Source: Sorex araneus (Eukaryota; Chordata; Mammalia; Eulipotyphla; Soricidae). Taken from it: a stretch of 64,000 nt of DNA. The notes under the pieces are model-generated. The model ran no database searches, was not told where the DNA came from, and was given only the letters and a program-made list of their open reading frames with translations. Position 1 is the first letter of the stretch. Each line of letters begins with the position of its first letter. The position numbers and the translations under genes were made by a program. Location: assembly GCF_027595985.1 (NCBI RefSeq), contig NC_073305.1, positions 105,645,535-105,709,534 of the forward strand, written 5' to 3'. Positions 11,817 to 24,714 of the stretch are shown one piece after another.

Positions 11817-12689
11817 TGGGGAGGGGAGCGGAGGCAACACAACCAGGTGGCCCAAGTGTCCAGGGCACTTAGAGGGCCCTGGATCATCCCATCTGTGGAC
11901 TCTTGCGCTGTACTGTCAGAGGCCCTGTTGAGAATAGCAGGTAGAGCCCCTGAAGCATGACCTGGGAAGCCTAATAATGGGGAGGGAGCTGGAGGAAGAA
12001 GGAGGAAGTTGAGCATAATTTTTTTAGAACTTAAAATACAAAACTTCTGAAAGAAAACATAGGAAAAAATCTTTGTGATGGGGTTAAAATGGAAATATTT
12101 ATTAAATAGGCAGAATTTTAAAGCATACAAAAGTAAATAGGATTAATTTTATTAAAATTTATTTTTATTTGTTTAGGAACATAATTAAGAAAATGGAAAG
12201 ACAAGTACTGGTAAAAATATTTGTTGTAATATCACTTATTTAACAAAGACTTAGCCTATAAAATATAAAGAACTTTAGTAGCACAATAGTGTAAGAAAAA
12301 TAGCCCATATTAAAAATATGCAAAATTTTTAAACACATTTCAAATTAGAATGACTAAAACCTAAAATAACAAATTACCTATCATTAGATAATAGTCAAAA
12401 ACAGTGGTATAACTACTATGTGTATTAGCAATTGAAAGAAATGTGCTGCTGATATCTTCAAGTACAAGGATAAATACTCTTTATGTAATATTATACATGT
12501 ATATCTAATTTCTACAAATTAGAAAGATATGGCTGTGTGATAAAATTTTCATGGAATCTGGAAAGATAAGACTTTAGTAAAAGCCAATCAGTGTTAGCCT
12601 AAACTTGTGGGCTAAATGAGGGCAAGGAAGGATGAGAAAACATGTATGGTACTGATCCAAATATTTTAGGAGACAAAGATATAATTCAG
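11817..12689. other. Unassigned
   Basis: A purine-rich stretch to 12015, then very AT-rich. No gene or repeat recognised. Confidence 0.4.
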
Positions 12690-12835
12690 TACAAGGATTA
12701 GGGTGATTACTTTGCAAGTATCTGACCTTAGTTTAATCCCCAGCACTGAATATGGTCCTCCAAACACACCTGGGGTACCCCTGAGCACAGATCTTTAGTA
12801 ATCCCTGAGCACTGCAGATGCCCCAACATCCCAGC
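12690..12835 (+). mobile_element. Eroded SOR-type SINE
   Basis: 'tttaatccccagcactgaat', 'atggtcctccaaacacacct', 'cctgagcacagatctt'. Plus-strand, heavily diverged. Confidence 0.6.
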
Positions 12836-12949
12836 CCACCTATACACATACTAACATTCTACATGATGACTATAGTGGTTGTTACAAAACAATATATAAT
12901 TTTCAAAATTCAACAAGCTGCATTTCAAAATAAGTAAATAAAGTACCAG

Positions 12950-13112
12950 AGATAAACTACAGTTGGTTGAATACCTGCATTGCATACAATTGATCTGGGT
13001 ATGATCCCTGCTAGTCCATATGGTACCGCAGCTATGACAAGATTGACCCTTGAGTGCAGAGCTAGAAGTAAGTCATTAGCACCACTGAGAATGACTCAAA
13101 ACCAAAAATATA
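12950..13112 (+). mobile_element. Eroded SOR-type SINE
   Basis: 'cattgcatacaattgatctg', 'gtatgatccctgctagtcca', 'tatggtaccgca', 'gagtgcagagctagaagtaa', then an A-rich end. Old copy. Confidence 0.65.
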
Positions 13113-13427
13113 ACAAAATTAAATTAAAATAAATAGATTTTATTGTATATAATTGTAACTCAGAAAAAAAACTTGGATTAAATTAAAAAGGACGGATGGA
13201 AGGAAGAGGAGAAGCAGGTATTCAGAATGTACGAAATCATTATTTTCAATGATAAAAAGAAAGAACATATAAAAGGAAACTTGAAAAAATATGACTTTTG
13301 GTAGCTGAGTCAAATAAAACCAAATTTTATGTACAGACAAAACAAAATTGCATGCTGATCTGGCTCAGAAGTTGTATTTTGTCAAAATATCAAATTTTTA
13401 TCTGTAGAGTGAATAATGATCTGGTTT

Positions 13428-13677
13428 TACACTGTCACACTGTCATCCCGTTGTTCATTGATTTGCTCGAGCCGGCACCAGTAACGTCTCCAATGTGAGA
13501 TTTGTTGTTACTGCTTTTGGCATATTGAATATGCCACAGGTAGCTTGCCAGGCTCTGTTGTGTGGGTGGGATACTCTCAGTAGCTTGCCAGGCTCTCTGA
13601 GAAGGACAGAGGAATTGAACCCGGTCAATCTCGTGCAAGGCAAATGCTCTACCCACTATGCTATTGCTCCAGTCCAG
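13428..13677 (-). mobile_element. SINE-B, complete
   Basis: Full copy on minus: the CACTGT tail is at the left (acactgtcacactgtcatcc), then the 3' module, then the tRNA head at the right ('gcaaggcaaatgctctaccc', 'ctattgctccagtcc'). An 11-bp duplication tgatctggttt is at 13417-13427 and 13678-13688. Confidence 0.96.
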
Positions 13678-13722
13678 TGATCTGGTTTAGAATATTTATT
13701 TTATTTGAGTAGTGTGAGTTTT

Positions 13723-13964
13723 CCACCAACTAAGAATGGCCATGAACCACCATCCAATCTGTTAATCCTGTCCGTGTCTGGACCGGGTGAAGTTTTCTGT
13801 GTTGAGTCAAATTAAGCCGCAAGCTCCACTTCTGCTGGTGCCCTTCCATCAATTCCTTTAAGTTTCAGCTTTGCAACCATACTCCCCCAGAACCCAAAGA
13901 CTTCGGTTTCCCAGAAGCTGCCTGGCAGGTGATGGGAATAATGCCACCACATCTCCAGTAGGCA
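13723..13964 (-). pseudogene. 18S rRNA retro-fragment
   Basis: The plus strand is the reverse complement of the conserved 3' half of mammalian 18S rRNA. Landmarks are 'ccaccaactaagaatggcca', 'aatcctgtccgtgtc', 'gttgagtcaaattaagccgc', 'tccatcaattcctttaagtt', 'tttgcaaccatactccccc' and 'agacttcggtttcccagaag'. It covers roughly nucleotides 1050-1350 of the mature rRNA, with a deletion of about 22 bases after 'accaccatcc' near 13768. CpG sites have decayed to TG/CA, so it is a dead copy, not part of an rDNA unit. It is joined directly to a SOR 3' tail. Confidence 0.93.
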
Positions 13965-14002
13965 CTGCTGAGTGTGACCCAAAAAGCCAAAAAAAAAAAA
14001 AT
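13965..14002 (+). mobile_element. SOR 3' tail fused to the 18S fragment
   Basis: Only the last part of a SOR SINE is present: 'ctgctgagtgtgacccaaaa', 'agcc' and an A tract. It follows the 18S segment with no spacer and lies in the opposite orientation to it. Confidence 0.8.
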
Positions 14003-14097
14003 GAACATACATTCTGTACAAAGGAATTCCTAGAACCCTAGAACCCAGGTCATACATAATACAAGGAAATAATTAACCCAGTATATCTGAAAAGATC

Positions 14098-14362
14098 ACT
14101 GCATCACTGTCATCACATTGATCTTCAATCTGTTCAAGTGGGCCCAGTAATGTCTCCATTTGTCCCAGCCTGAGATTTTAGCAGCATTTCTTTACTCGTC
14201 CTTCCCATACGTGCCACATTAGAAGCCCTTCAGGGTCACAGGAATGAGACCCATCGTTGTTACTGTTTTGGGCATATGAATATGCCACGGGGTGCTTGTC
14301 AGGCTCTCCCATGCGGGCAGAAAATTCTTGGTAGCTTGCCAGGTTTTCTGAGAGAGAAAACT
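14098..14362 (-). mobile_element. Partial long SINE-related retroposon (3' module with extra block)
   Basis: On plus: 'cactgtcatcacattgatct', 'gggcccagtaatgtctcca', then the block that SINE-B lacks ('gagattttagcagc', 'cttcagggtcacaggaatga'), then 'gcatatgaatatgccacggg' and 'gtagcttgccaggtttt'. It matches the 3' 260 bases of the elements at 19311 and 63062. Confidence 0.88.
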
Positions 14363-14829
14363 AGGCTATGAAATGAAAAGATGAATGTTTAAAATCCTGG
14401 TTAGTCAACAGATTACCATTGTATTTCCATTACAATTATCAGTAATGAAACAACTTTGTTAATATATTTTTCTTTTTCCTTTTTAATTTCTAACTTTATT
14501 CTGGTAAGAACACTTAACATGCATCTTTCCTCTTCAGAGATGTTTTGGTATAAAATTTGTAAACTTTTGACATTATTCTGTATAGCAGATCTCTAGAATA
14601 AATGAATAATTTATTGATTTCTATGTATGTATGTATCAAAGAAATATATTTAATTTTTATTTAATTAAGGATTATCATCATGTATGAGATTTATATTAGA
14701 GTAACCCCTGATTAAAGGATTTAATCCCTGGACATATATTCAGGAAAAAAACAATAAACATAGATAATCTTTATCTTTTTAATTCTTAGAGATCACAATT
14801 TCTTTAGCTTATGTATATATGGTTGATAT
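14363..14829. other. Unassigned AT-rich DNA
   Basis: Nothing recognised apart from a short (TATG)n run near 14622. Confidence 0.4.
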
Positions 14830-14849
14830 ATTATTATCAATTATGTCAA

Positions 14850-15375
14850 AGCGAAGAAAGAGTGAAAATGATGGCTAAGAAAATCTTCAGTGTTCTCAAA
14901 GAGGACGTGGTATGGCTATTGATCCAGCTGCTACAGACAGTGAAGAACACGAACTGTCACTATTCATTTCTAGTCTTTCAAAGACCCAGTCAGCTGAGGA
15001 GTTGCCCTGTACCTTTTCCTCACCATATCCTTAATGACTGCCAAGTGGTACATGATTCTAAAAGGAGAAAACATTTTAGTTCACATCAATATCATTGAGA
15101 TTGTCTTTCCTGTTAGTTGCAAAGACCAAATGAAAAGTGGGAAAGTGAAAATGTGCATGTATTCTCAGCATCCATCATTTGAATTTTAAAGACACAAAGA
15201 ATACAGTTGTCCTTACCCAAGAGAAACAAGACTCTGAATGAAGAATGAGAAATGACATTCCTCAACATATTAGGAGCAAGAAATAATGTGGCATGTCAAA
15301 GTCTTCAAAAAGAAAACAAGCTGAAAATCACTATATTTCAGGAGCAGCAGAAGTGAAATGCACAGCATATTTGTA
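14850..15375 (+). pseudogene. Degraded coding-like remnant, gene not recognised
   Basis: Frames of this stretch carry protein-like text with frameshifts and stops. One frame near 14910-15030 reads AIDPAATDSEEHELSLFISS, followed by LSKTQSAEELPCTFSS. After a frame change there is DCQVVHDSKRRKHFSS, and near 15190-15350 RSKK, a stop, then CGMSKSSKRKQAENHY. The composition (Ser, Glu, Lys rich, basic clusters) suggests a fragment of a nuclear or disordered protein left as a processed pseudogene. I cannot name the parent and found no clear poly-A or duplication. It could also be chance. Confidence 0.35.
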
Positions 15376-15639
15376 ATCTGACAGTATCATGTTGTTTTTT
15401 TTTAATTTTAGTAGCTGAAAGAAGAATGTCTTACACATGTACAATTTTGTCTATTACCAATCAGAGCCATTTTAATATTACACATTACATTTTCTGAGGT
15501 ACCCTTTTTTTCATTACTATGAATGATAGCATAATTTAGACCAACAGATACAGCTGAGCAGTGTTATTGACACCACAAAAATGGTCAAAGCAATTTTGAA
15601 CCAGGGTACAGTTCCTCAAGAAGGAATTTAAAGGTATAT
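15376..15639. other. Unassigned
   Basis: AT-rich, nothing recognised. Confidence 0.4.
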
Positions 15640-15740
15640 ATTGGCAAAAATCAGGGCAATGGCTCAGTGGCAAAGCACCTGACTTGAATGTATGAATCCC
15701 TGGATTGATCTTGAGCACCACAAGGAAAACAGGTCCAAAT
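15640..15740 (+). mobile_element. Eroded SINE head
   Basis: 'cagggcaatggctcagtggc', 'aaagcacctgac', 'gaatccctggattgatc'. A tRNA-derived head and nearby body, very old. Confidence 0.5.
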
Positions 15741-16159
15741 TGGAAGACCCTGTAACTCAGCTAATCCCACTATGTCCTTATTTGAGAAATAATGGATGCA
15801 CAACATATCTGTGAGGATACCACATAGTAAACTTTACTTGTTAGAGAAACAATGAGCTTAGCCCAAGAATAAACTAGAAAGTTTTAAATATAAAATACTC
15901 ATTCAAATGTTCATGTGAATTTTGACTTACTGAATAATATCTGAGCTTCAAAAGAGTAAGACACATATTTTACCTATTTTTCTTTTTGTATCTCTAACAT
16001 ATAATACAGTGCTAGGCACATGGAAACTTAATAAACTATTTACCAGATTCATATGTGAGGAACTGTTCTAGATAGAATGAAGGACTAGTGGCATATTTCA
16101 TTCTCTCACAGTTCCCAGAGTGTTTTGCAATGATTAAAATGTGTAAGCTAGAAAACATC
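15741..16159. other. Unassigned
   Basis: AT-rich, nothing recognised. Confidence 0.4.
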
Positions 16160-16335
16160 ATAGGAGTTGGAGATATAGTACAGTGGGTATGGTGCTTGCC
16201 TTGCATACTACCAACCTAGGTTCTACCTCCTGCCTAGCATGAAATTCCATCACTACTGTCAAAAGTAGTAATCCTTGAGCAAAAGGTCTTGAGTATGTCT
16301 TGAGCACTGCTGGGTATAACCCCCAAACAAAACAA
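16160..16335 (+). mobile_element. Eroded SOR-type SINE
   Basis: 'ggagttggagatatagtaca', 'gtgcttgccttgcatact', body and 'ctgctgggtataacccccaa' with an A-rich end. Confidence 0.75.
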
Positions 16336-17439
16336 AAATAAAAGAACCATCATGTATTTTCTAATTACTCTCTCAAAAATCTTTCTGGTCCTTTTTTATT
16401 ATACGATACTCCTTTTATGCATAACTTATTTCAAACTAGAAGTTGTAAGCAGAAACTCTAATAAAAATCCAATTTCAAAGGTCTTTTACCTTAAAATAAT
16501 GTGTCCTGATATTTATTCCACAAATAAGTTGTGAGGGCTATAAGATTTCACCAAACCTGAAAATCAAGAGGGCAAAATAGAATAGAATAAAGTGAAATTA
16601 AATGAAACATGTTTGTTTGTTTGTTTATTTTTCTTATTGGTTCTTGCTCTTCACTTTCTGAGGCTTTGTGTTTCAAAGTGTGCCATCTACCAGGTAAAAC
16701 ACAGTTGCTCCCATTTCAAAGCTATGGCCTAGAAAGATCAAAATGATTTCACAAAAGTAACATGGTGGTTGAGTGAGACTGACCTGACCTCCAGTGTCTC
16801 TCTTTGCTGTGTCTCCATATTCACATTCAAAAATAAAGAAAAGCATGCACTGATTGGTTGTGAGAAATAGACAGACCAGAGTCTGAACTCTGGTCAAGTT
16901 AATCATCCACAGAAATTTTTGTCTTTCTCTTTCCAAAAAATTTAACAAGTCATTGCCAGTAGTGAAGCATGTTTAATTCTAGAAATTTGTTGTTCTCACT
17001 ACTTCCAAGCAATAACCCAAGACGGAATTTGGGTCACTATCAGATTGTTCACAGTTATAGTCTCCATAGTTTTCAAAATATAAAATCAACAGGTTTTAAA
17101 ATACAAAGGAAAAGTCTCCTTTGAAGCCAAAATATAAATCTGAGTGATTTTTTTTTTCTCAGTACTTCACTCCACAAAGCATTTTATGGATGGAGAGATC
17201 AATTTCTTGGGGACTCAAAAAGACCAAAAAAGTCTCACTTGGAGTTTAGTATTCTAGATTTGCAAAAAACTCAGGTGAGACTGTAAATGTTTACATTTAT
17301 TGAGTAGGCAATTTTCCTTGTGGGCTACATTTATTTATAAAGGTGAAGTCTGTGGCAGTAAAAGCAATCTTGTGTACTCTATTTGAAATATTCCAAATCT
17401 GATACAAGGAAAAAAATTCAAGTAAAATGAAAGTATAGC
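16336..17439. other. Unassigned AT-rich DNA
   Basis: Contains a short (GTTT)n run near 16611. No gene or repeat family recognised. Confidence 0.4.
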
Positions 17440-17630
17440 TGATATAGTTAGAGATATGGGCATGGGTATAGCTGTCTATATAGATAGAGGAACAGCTAGT
17501 GATTGAAATAGAGATGGAAATACATAGACAGAGAGACAGCCAGATATAACCTAGAGACAGAGGGCTAGAGCTAGAGACAAAGAGGGAGAAAGAGAGAGAG
17601 AAAAGGAAATAGAGATGGGCTAGAAAGAAA
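17440..17630. repeat. Purine-rich imperfect repeats (GATAGA/GAGACA)
   Basis: Loose tandem arrangement of gatagagg, gagacag, gctagagctagagac and gagagaga units. Low-complexity, not coding. Confidence 0.7.
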
Positions 17631-17692
17631 GATCAAACTTTTAATGTTGTCACTTCACTTTCTCATCTGGACTGTTTTTAGTGCGTCCCCTG

Positions 17693-17944
17693 TCACTGTC
17701 ACTGTAATCCCATTGCTCATCGATTTGCTCGAGCGGGCACCAGTAATGTCTCCATTGTGAGACTTGTTTGTTACTGTTTTGGACATGTTGAATATGCCAC
17801 GGGTAGCTTTCCAGTCTCAGTCGTGCAGGCCAGATACTCTCGGTAGCATGATACTCTCGGGCTCTCCGAGAGGAGCGGAGGAATCAAACCTGGATCGGCT
17901 GCATGTAAGGAAAACGCCCTACCACTGTGCTATCGCTCCAGTCT
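17693..17944 (-). mobile_element. SINE-B, complete
   Basis: Full copy with the (CACTGT)2 end at the left and the tRNA head at the right ('gctatcgctccagtc'). It has a local duplication of the phrase gatactctcggtagcatgat / gatactctcgggctct near 17831-17860. Confidence 0.94.
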
Positions 17945-19295
17945 ATTTTCGACATTTATCATAATGCTTCCTTTAACTTAAAAATTATCAAAGAAATGTA
18001 TACACATGTTTTTGAGCAAATACTGTTAAGGGGACATAACAAGAACATGAATGCCACTTCTGTTCTATCATTCTCATCTCATGGTATCAACTTCAACTGT
18101 ATCCCCAAGAAGTTTAGATTTTCATATCTTTTAGCTGTTCTGACACTGCAGCAATGGAGGATTTGAATAGTATCTGTCTGTGGTAGTAATATGCAGCAAA
18201 TGCAATAATCAAATTTCACTTTGAAAATAAATTAATCAAACTTTACACAAAACTTCGTGGGATATTATGGCTTAGATTATATCAGATAAGAAACTTTAAA
18301 AAGAAGCTTTAGACTTTCTCCTATGTTCTGCAGAAGAAGTTGCATGTAAAAGCTAATTTGATCAATAATTCTCTGAATCTGAATTCAAAGGGAGAGAGTA
18401 GGCCTCCTGCAGAGCATAGTGAGAAATAATTATATAGTCCAGCATGTAATTCAATTCACCCTGACACAATGTTGAAATGTTGGATTAGGACAAATACAGA
18501 GGTATAGACCAAGACCGGGGATCACTGGATCACCAAAACACTCAACTGGGAATTCTAGCTTCTGATGTTTCAAGAGATAAATTTGTTAAATCCTGCCAAG
18601 AATGGTGAATTGACAGAACAGGAAAGGAAAAACGATAGGATTCTGCTGCCATCCTGTTCTTGTACTGAAGTCAAAATCCAATCTTGGAAAAGATTGTGCT
18701 TCCTCAATAAGACAGCATAAAATCCCTACTACCTAAGACCCATCCAACAGAATCTCTGGTTCACAATGCTAAACCTCTTTCTGCTGCCCTAGGGTATTAT
18801 GCACAAGGGAGACCCAGGAACATACATGCCTAGCTACTATCTACAGAAGTTTGCCCACAAAACACTGACTTTGTCTAACTTAGGTGTTGTCAGAGCACTC
18901 AAACCTAATGTACTTTGAAGTTGTATGACCTGGAGCTCTGAATTTCTTGCAAACTCTACTCTAGATCTTCCAAACATGCATTATGTTACAGTGCTTCTCT
19001 TTAAACTCTAAAATTTGAGAATAAGAACAATGGATGAGAATCATTTTAATTTACATAAAATCTCTTTAATGTCTTAACCTGATTTTAAGCCTAATTACTT
19101 CCTCCGCCTTTAATAGTGGCCCGAGTATAATATTGATGTTGATGCTTGCAATGGTAATGATAATGAATCATACTTTTTGTTAGTAGTGAAGAACTCAAAT
19201 GATTGTTTTTATAGCTATATCATGAGTCTTCAAAATGTAAAATTTAAAGAAATTTCAAGTGTCCTTATTTGCTAATAGTTCTCATTAGGGGAAAA
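17945..19295. other. Unassigned
   Basis: About 1.35 kb with no clear call. 18470-18970 is a little richer in GC and could be a very old LTR or unique DNA; I cannot support either. Confidence 0.35.
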
Positions 19296-19307
19296 TACAT
19301 CCACAGC

Positions 19308-19310
<3 letters not shown>
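19296..19310. repeat. Target-site duplication of the 19311 retroposon (left)
   Basis: TACATCCACAGCAAT is repeated perfectly at 19971-19985, bracketing a single 660-bp insertion. Confidence 0.93.
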
Positions 19311-19354
<44 letters not shown>

Positions 19355-19970
19355 CGTTGATCGTCGAATTTCTTGAGCAGTCTCAGCAACATCTCCATTC
19401 ATCCAAGCCCTGAGATTTTAGAAGCCTCTTTCTACTAGTCCTTCCAACAATGCCATACTGGAGGCTCTTTCGGGGTCAGAGGAATGAGACCCAGCTTATT
19501 ACTGATTTTGGCATATTAATACACCATGGGGACTTTTTGAGGCTCTCCCATGTGGGCAGGAAACTCCCAGTAGTTTGCCAGGTTCTCTCAGAGGGAGAAA
19601 TATTCCAGGAGCTGGCTTTTAAGTCTCTGGATGCTGGCTGTTGACAGGATTACAGGCCGCTGGGGGCGGTCCCTGGATGTGACCGCCTCGCTACTGAGAG
19701 ATGGGAAATCTGGGCAGAGGAGGCCCAGTCCTGATCTGAGCAGCCTTGGAGGTCTCAGCCCTGGGTCCTACACACCTCAGTCCTTCTGCCGGTTCCTTCA
19801 TGCATGAGGGTCGTCTGAACTTGTGGAGAGGGGCTTAAGCATGGCTGTGGCTAGGCTCTGGAGGTCTTCAGCCGCCAGAAGCTCTGCTCAGGGTGGGGAG
19901 GGAATCTGGAGCCCATCCCCTCCGAGGAGGCCCCGGGGAAGACAGCCAGGCGAGTGGGCAAGAGACTCTC
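19311..19970 (-). mobile_element. Long non-autonomous retroposon with (ATC)n end, complete
   Basis: Bounded by a perfect 15-bp duplication. On plus the left end is an (ATC)n tract (19311-19351), which is a (GAT)n tail in the element's own sense. Then come the 3' module shared with SINE-B ('cccgttgatcgtcgaa', 'ggcatattaatacaccatgg', 'gtttgccaggttctct') and about 340 bases of GC-rich sequence without a tRNA head ('ctgtaatc'-like, 'gcctagccacagccatg' on minus). It has no open frame that resembles a transposase or RT, so it must be mobilised in trans. Partners in the window are at 14098, 26396, 30549 and 63062. Confidence 0.9.
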
Positions 19971-19985
19971 TACATCCACAGCAAT

Positions 19986-20445
19986 ATTCAATTTATTTTC
20001 TAAACTGTTTGCATAGTAAAATATATTAGGCATGATTCACTTTCAAGTTTGACTGTCAACTGCTCAATTCGTTTCATTAATAAAGGAGAATAAAATATTA
20101 TAGTTCATATATATTAAAATAATTTAAGCAAAATAATCTATAGGTAATACATTATGGCACAAGAGGACAAGTAGTACTGTGAGAAGACTCAGATTTAAAT
20201 TTTCAGTTTAGCATAGCATGGATATGTTTTCCTATGACTTGCTTTGACCAAGGTGATTTTGGAAATTGTGATAGATAGGCATGTTCCATATTACTCTTCT
20301 ACTATTGCTAATGCCAGAATCAAATACAAAAATAATTATAAGACTACATGTCAAAGAAAATGGGAACAGAGTAAAAATTAGGAGCCCTTTTGCAACTAAT
20401 ATTACACTTTATTTTGTGGAATCATTTAGCAAATTAATGTCCATG
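19986..20445. other. Unassigned AT-rich DNA
   Basis: Nothing recognised. Confidence 0.4.
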
Positions 20446-20457
20446 AAAATGTAGTTT

Positions 20458-20628
20458 GGGGCTGGAGTGATAGCACAGCGGGTAGGGCGTTTGCCTTGCA
20501 TGCGGCTGTCCCGGGTTCGATTCCCAGCATCCCATATGGTCCCCTGAGCACCGCCAGGGGTAATTCCTGAGTGCAGAGCCAGGAGTGACCCCTGTGCATT
20601 GCCGGGTGTGACCCAAAAAGCAAAAAAA
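20458..20628 (+). mobile_element. SOR-type SINE, well preserved
   Basis: Complete head, B-box (gggttcgattccc), body and short A tail. The perfect 12-bp duplication aaaatgtagttt is at 20446-20457 and 20629-20640. Confidence 0.97.
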
Positions 20629-20640
20629 AAAATGTAGTTT

Positions 20641-21555
20641 AACTTACTATTACAAATGTACACTACCATCCAATTCATATTAGGTACCAATTCATAGACA
20701 ATATAATGAGCTTTTTTTGAGCAATGAACAATTTTAGAATGCACAGTGAAATTTAAATCACTATAAAAATTTTTAAATGGATTATAAGTTAATTACAACA
20801 TGGTTGGGCATAAATTCATTTTTGCCATATGTATACAGTAATCAGCAAAAACAAATTTATATATATTTATATATACAGTAAACAAATAATTAGAGTACTG
20901 TTGATACATGTTGCCAATACAAATACAATATTTGTTTCATATAGATAAATTGTCTATAAATTTGGTACTGTTAGAGTTTAAAGATTAATGAGAAGAGTCC
21001 CTAAATTCAGGGATATGACCCTAATACAGTCAGAATTAGGGCACTATCAAGGCAATATCCTCAGAACATTCTAACTTGGGCTCAACCATCAGTGTCTGAT
21101 CCTGGATACCCAACACATCACTATTAATTTTTCCATTTCCCTGTAAATTTTTATATAGTCCTCAATCTTCAAAATCTAGAGAGAAGCACACAATCCCTGA
21201 ACCTAATTTATATTACTGTGCACTATCAGAATTGATTGAAAGAACAGTTTCACCTTTAGCTTTCAACACAAGAGAACTGACAAAGTTTTTTTTAAGGTTT
21301 TTTAAACTTTGTTTGGAGGGGAGAAAAAAGAAATGCAAATGCTCACTGAATACTGTAGTAAATTTAGGATTCCAGTCAATTAGGAAATAAGCAATCAGTC
21401 ATAGACAGGAATATGGGAGGTGAATAAAAATCATTCAGGCTAGTATATTGAATGTAAAGTCACTTAGGCAGAAGATATTTAATTCAAAAAACAAGTATAA
21501 TCTTGTAAAGCCACAAAGTAAAATTTTGATTCAATGTTTACAAATTCTTGAATTA
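20641..21555. other. Unassigned AT-rich DNA
   Basis: Long AT-rich stretch, no gene recognised. Confidence 0.4.
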
Positions 21556-21574
21556 ATAAATGTATAAAAGTATT
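21556..21574. repeat. Target-site duplication of the USP15 retrocopy (left)
   Basis: ATAAATGTATAAAAGTATT occurs here and at 23364-23382. The 19 bases are identical and bracket the pseudogene exactly. Confidence 0.96.
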
Positions 21575-23363
<1,789 letters not shown>

Positions 23364-23461
23364 ATAAATGTATAAAAGTATTAATGAAAATCTGGAAGAG
23401 GAAAAAGATAAGATATATAATTCTTAAAAAAAGATATATAATTCTTTAAATGGTTCTAAGA

Positions 23462-23644
23462 GGGGCTGGAGCGATAGCACAGTGGGTAGAGCGTTTGCCT
23501 TGCAAACAACCCACCCAGGTTCTATTCCCAGCATCCCATATGGTCCCCTGAGCACCACCAGGAGTGATTCCTAAGTGCAGAGCCAGGAGTAACCCTTGTG
23601 CATTGTCAGGTGTGACCCAAAAAGCAAAAAAAAAAAAAAAAAAG
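23462..23644 (+). mobile_element. SOR-type SINE
   Basis: Complete copy with A tail. A 15-16-bp duplication with one mismatch flanks it (taaatggttctaaga at 23447-23461; taaatggctctaaga at 23645-23659). Confidence 0.96.
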
Positions 23645-23706
23645 TAAATGGCTCTAAGAATTTCTCCATAACTATAACTGGTCTTGCCTTTGCTTCTATA
23701 ATTTCT

Positions 23707-23843
23707 CAGGGCTTACTCTTGACTCTGCACTCAGGAATTACTCCTGGTGGTGCTCAAGGAACCATATGGGATGCTGGGGATCAAACCCGGGTCAGCCGCA
23801 TGCAAGGCAAATATGCTACCCACTGTAATATTGCTCCAGCCCC
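23707..23843 (-). mobile_element. SOR-type SINE, tail-less
   Basis: Reversed body and head ('ctgcactcaggaattactcc', 'ggatcaaacccgggtcagcc', 'attgctccagcccc'); the 3' tail is missing. It lies about 60 bases from an oppositely oriented copy, forming an inverted pair. Confidence 0.9.
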
Positions 23844-24714
23844 AGAGAACATTTCCTTCTAAATACTCTTCTTAGTTTCTGATTATCTACCTTTTAACAG
23901 GTACTCTTGGTGTCTGGGGTTGTAATTCAGTGTACATTCCTAAAAGCAAACACAAGCTTGCTCTCTATAAACTGAAAACATGCCAACGAGTCAGTGTGGA
24001 GGCTTCTGGAACGTACTCACACATCTTCATCACAGGGAGGATCGTACTATCATGATTTTTCCACTGAAGAAGGCAAGGAGGCATAGTTTTAGTGTTTTAA
24101 GAGTCTTGTTCTCATTCCATCATTTGATGGTGACCAAGGAGTCCTGGACTTTTCCCTCTGTATCTGATTGACTTCCTGGAGTCAGACAGACAGAACAGGG
24201 GACTGGACCTATGGTCAAGGAAATGCAGTGAGTGCACATTTGATACAAGGCTCCAAGGAGACCCATGGGTCAGCTCCAGAACTGGTCCTCAGGGAAGGAT
24301 CAGGTGCAAAGCTGTGTTCATTAAATTACTTGGGGATACAGTTACCTGTCAGCATTCTAGGCTGCTCTGCATAGCTGTCTTCCAACCAGTAGAGCAGATG
24401 GAAATGAGACTCAAAATATCAGGTCAATGCTGAATCCTACAATGCCTGACAGGGAGTGGCCTTGGGACATGGTGGTGCTCACTTTACAGAACTGAACAAT
24501 GGCACTCAGGAAAGATGATATGCCTCGGGGAAAGGATTAAAATATACTGACATGTAGTAGGGACATCTATGTGTTACATATTAATTCAAGTGTTTCCTCT
24601 TAACTCATCTGTGGAAGTGTACTCAGGATGGACAGCAAAATATTAAAATTCATGACTTATGCTACAGTGAGAATATAAAACAAACAATATTATGGTTTTA
24701 AAAGTGCAGAACTA
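23844..24714. other. Unassigned
   Basis: Mixed composition, somewhat GC-richer around 24170-24500. Open frames up to about 68 codons without family resemblance. Confidence 0.4.

Noticed and set aside
11627-11960. Frames rich in CV or TH repeats
   Set aside because: They run through the (GT)n microsatellite and have no other protein-like content.
13723-13964. Functional rRNA gene
   Set aside because: Only about 240 bases of 18S, with an internal deletion and CpG decay, in AT-rich DNA and fused to a SINE tail.
18470-18970. Possible old LTR
   Set aside because: Slightly GC-richer than the surroundings, but I found no TG...CA ends, polyadenylation signal position or second copy in the window.
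20426-20744. Frames beginning like MGHTRQCTGVTPGSALRN or LHSGITPGGAQGTIWDAG
   Set aside because: The same peptides appear wherever a SOR SINE occurs (6231, 8491, 23596, 37457, 44647, 45913); they are antisense or sense translations of the SINE.
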